Shown piece after piece: positions 13,891 through 14,375 of a DNA stretch of 14,375 nucleotides. The first letter of the stretch is position 1, and each line of letters starts with the position of its first letter. The translations under genes and the position numbers were made by a program. The stretch lies in contig JAAZNX010000018.1 in NCBI GenBank assembly GCA_012798025.1, positions 1 through 14,375 on the forward strand. The letters are read 5' to 3'. This DNA comes from Methanothrix sp. GTDB taxonomy: Archaea; Halobacteriota; Methanosarcinia; Methanotrichales; Methanotrichaceae. The notes below the pieces were generated by a model, which did no database searches, was not told the origin of the DNA, and saw only the letters and a list, made by a program, of their open reading frames with translations.

Positions 13891-14375
13891 TTATGAGGCA
13901 AAACCACTCCTGGATCTGACAGTTATGCTGCCCAATGTCTCCTGCAGCTCATATCCGCGCGAGTCCCTTGCACTCAGGACGATATCGTACTTTCCTGGAT
14001 CGAGAAGAGCTGTGGGGAATGTGCCCTTGTAGGAATCCTCGGATAAGACCAGCCTTGCGTAGCCTTTTGCCTCCTTTCCTGATTGGAAGGCGTGCACTGC
14101 AACCTGCGAAAGCGCATATTTCGATTTCAACTTTGCAATTACTGCGATGCTGTCGCCAACTTTGGCATCTTTCGGGGACAGGCTCTTGTCTATGACGCTG
14201 ATCTGCTTGACCTGATTGCCCACGATCGGGTAATCGTCTTTTGCCACCTCGTTTATCTGGTAGGGCTCATCGCCAAATCCATCCTTCCCGGAGACGTCCT
14301 GACCAGGGCCAGCCATCTCATCCTTTCCCAGGTAGTCGCTCCAGAGGTTGCCACCTTTCGGATAGTTCGCATTCC
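13891..14375 (-). CDS. NosD-like beta-helix surface protein, C-terminal part (5' end outside window)
   Basis: The frame is open to the right edge, giving about 160 C-terminal residues of a longer protein. The first residues, NYPKGGNLWSDYLGKD, followed by GFGDEPYQI and DDYPIVGN, are the ending typical of NosD-type periplasmic copper-binding/CASH right-handed beta-helix repeats. These proteins are abundant on the surface of Methanosarcinia. From about the DKSLSPKDAKVGDSI segment to the end is an Ig-like domain with SYKGTFPTALLDPGKYDIVL, resembling the ends of the rhodanese and protease proteins downstream. It is the most upstream gene visible in the operon; the promoter is outside the window. 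Its ligand is unknown, and the full repeat region and signal peptide cannot be seen. Confidence 0.82.
   Translation of the reverse strand, partial: NANYPKGGNLWSDYLGKDEMAGPGQDVSGKDGFGDEPYQINEVAKDDYPIVGNQVKQISVIDKSLSPKDAKVGDSIAVIAKLKSKYALSQVAVHAFQSGKEAKGYARLVLSEDSYKGTFPTALLDPGKYDIVLSARDSRGYELQETLGSITVRSRSGFAS

Noticed and set aside
1..14375. CRISPR arrays, insertion sequences or prophage genes
   Set aside because: No regularly spaced direct repeats, transposase or integrase motifs, or terminal inverted repeats were found; the genes are typical chromosomal archaeal genes.

Overview
The window looks like chromosomal DNA of a methanogenic archaeon, most likely an acetate-using Methanothrix (Methanosaeta)-type member of the Methanosarcinia. 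The domain is clear from an archaeal RadA recombinase, an archaeal Trm1 tRNA methyltransferase, an F420H2:NADP oxidoreductase (NpdG), an archaeal-type phosphoglycolate phosphatase, TATA-like promoters and T-run termination. The genus is inferred from the gene types (NosD-like and Ig-like surface proteins, exported rhodanese-like proteins) and is not proven. No rRNA, tRNA, CRISPR array or insertion sequence was seen.

Left part (1-4144). The end of radA overlaps the TTG start of a phosphoglycolate phosphatase gene by four bases, both on the + strand. Their convergent neighbour on the - strand is a two-gene unit: an acetyl-CoA hydrolase/CoA-transferase fused to a Pat-like GNAT acetyltransferase, followed by a YkgJ-type cysteine-cluster protein. 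The two units meet with overlapping stop codons. The fusion gene diverges from trm1 across a short AT-rich promoter region.

Middle part (4145-8869). trm1 and npdG lie on the + strand, separated by about 295 non-coding bases that hold a long imperfect hairpin and several TATA-like boxes. A convergent - strand pair follows: a membrane-embedded M50 (site-2 type) metalloprotease with two CBS domains, then a TraB/PrgY-family membrane protein. The M50 gene is preceded by a strong TATA-like box and a perfect 10-bp inverted repeat placed where the transcript should begin.

Right part (8870-14375). A tightly packed - strand operon enters from the right edge: the C-terminus of a NosD-like beta-helix surface protein, two paralogous exported tandem-rhodanese proteins, an exported subtilisin-like (S8) protease, and a class II (fuculose-phosphate type) aldolase. 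Gaps are 29, -4, 12 and 7 bases. Three of the four exported proteins end in a similar Ig-like module. Both rhodanese paralogues have a CxPC motif in the first domain and have lost the expected cysteine in the second. This operon is the most unusual part of the window and may encode an extracellular thiol/sulfur or disulfide-handling and protein-processing system of the cell envelope; that role is inference.
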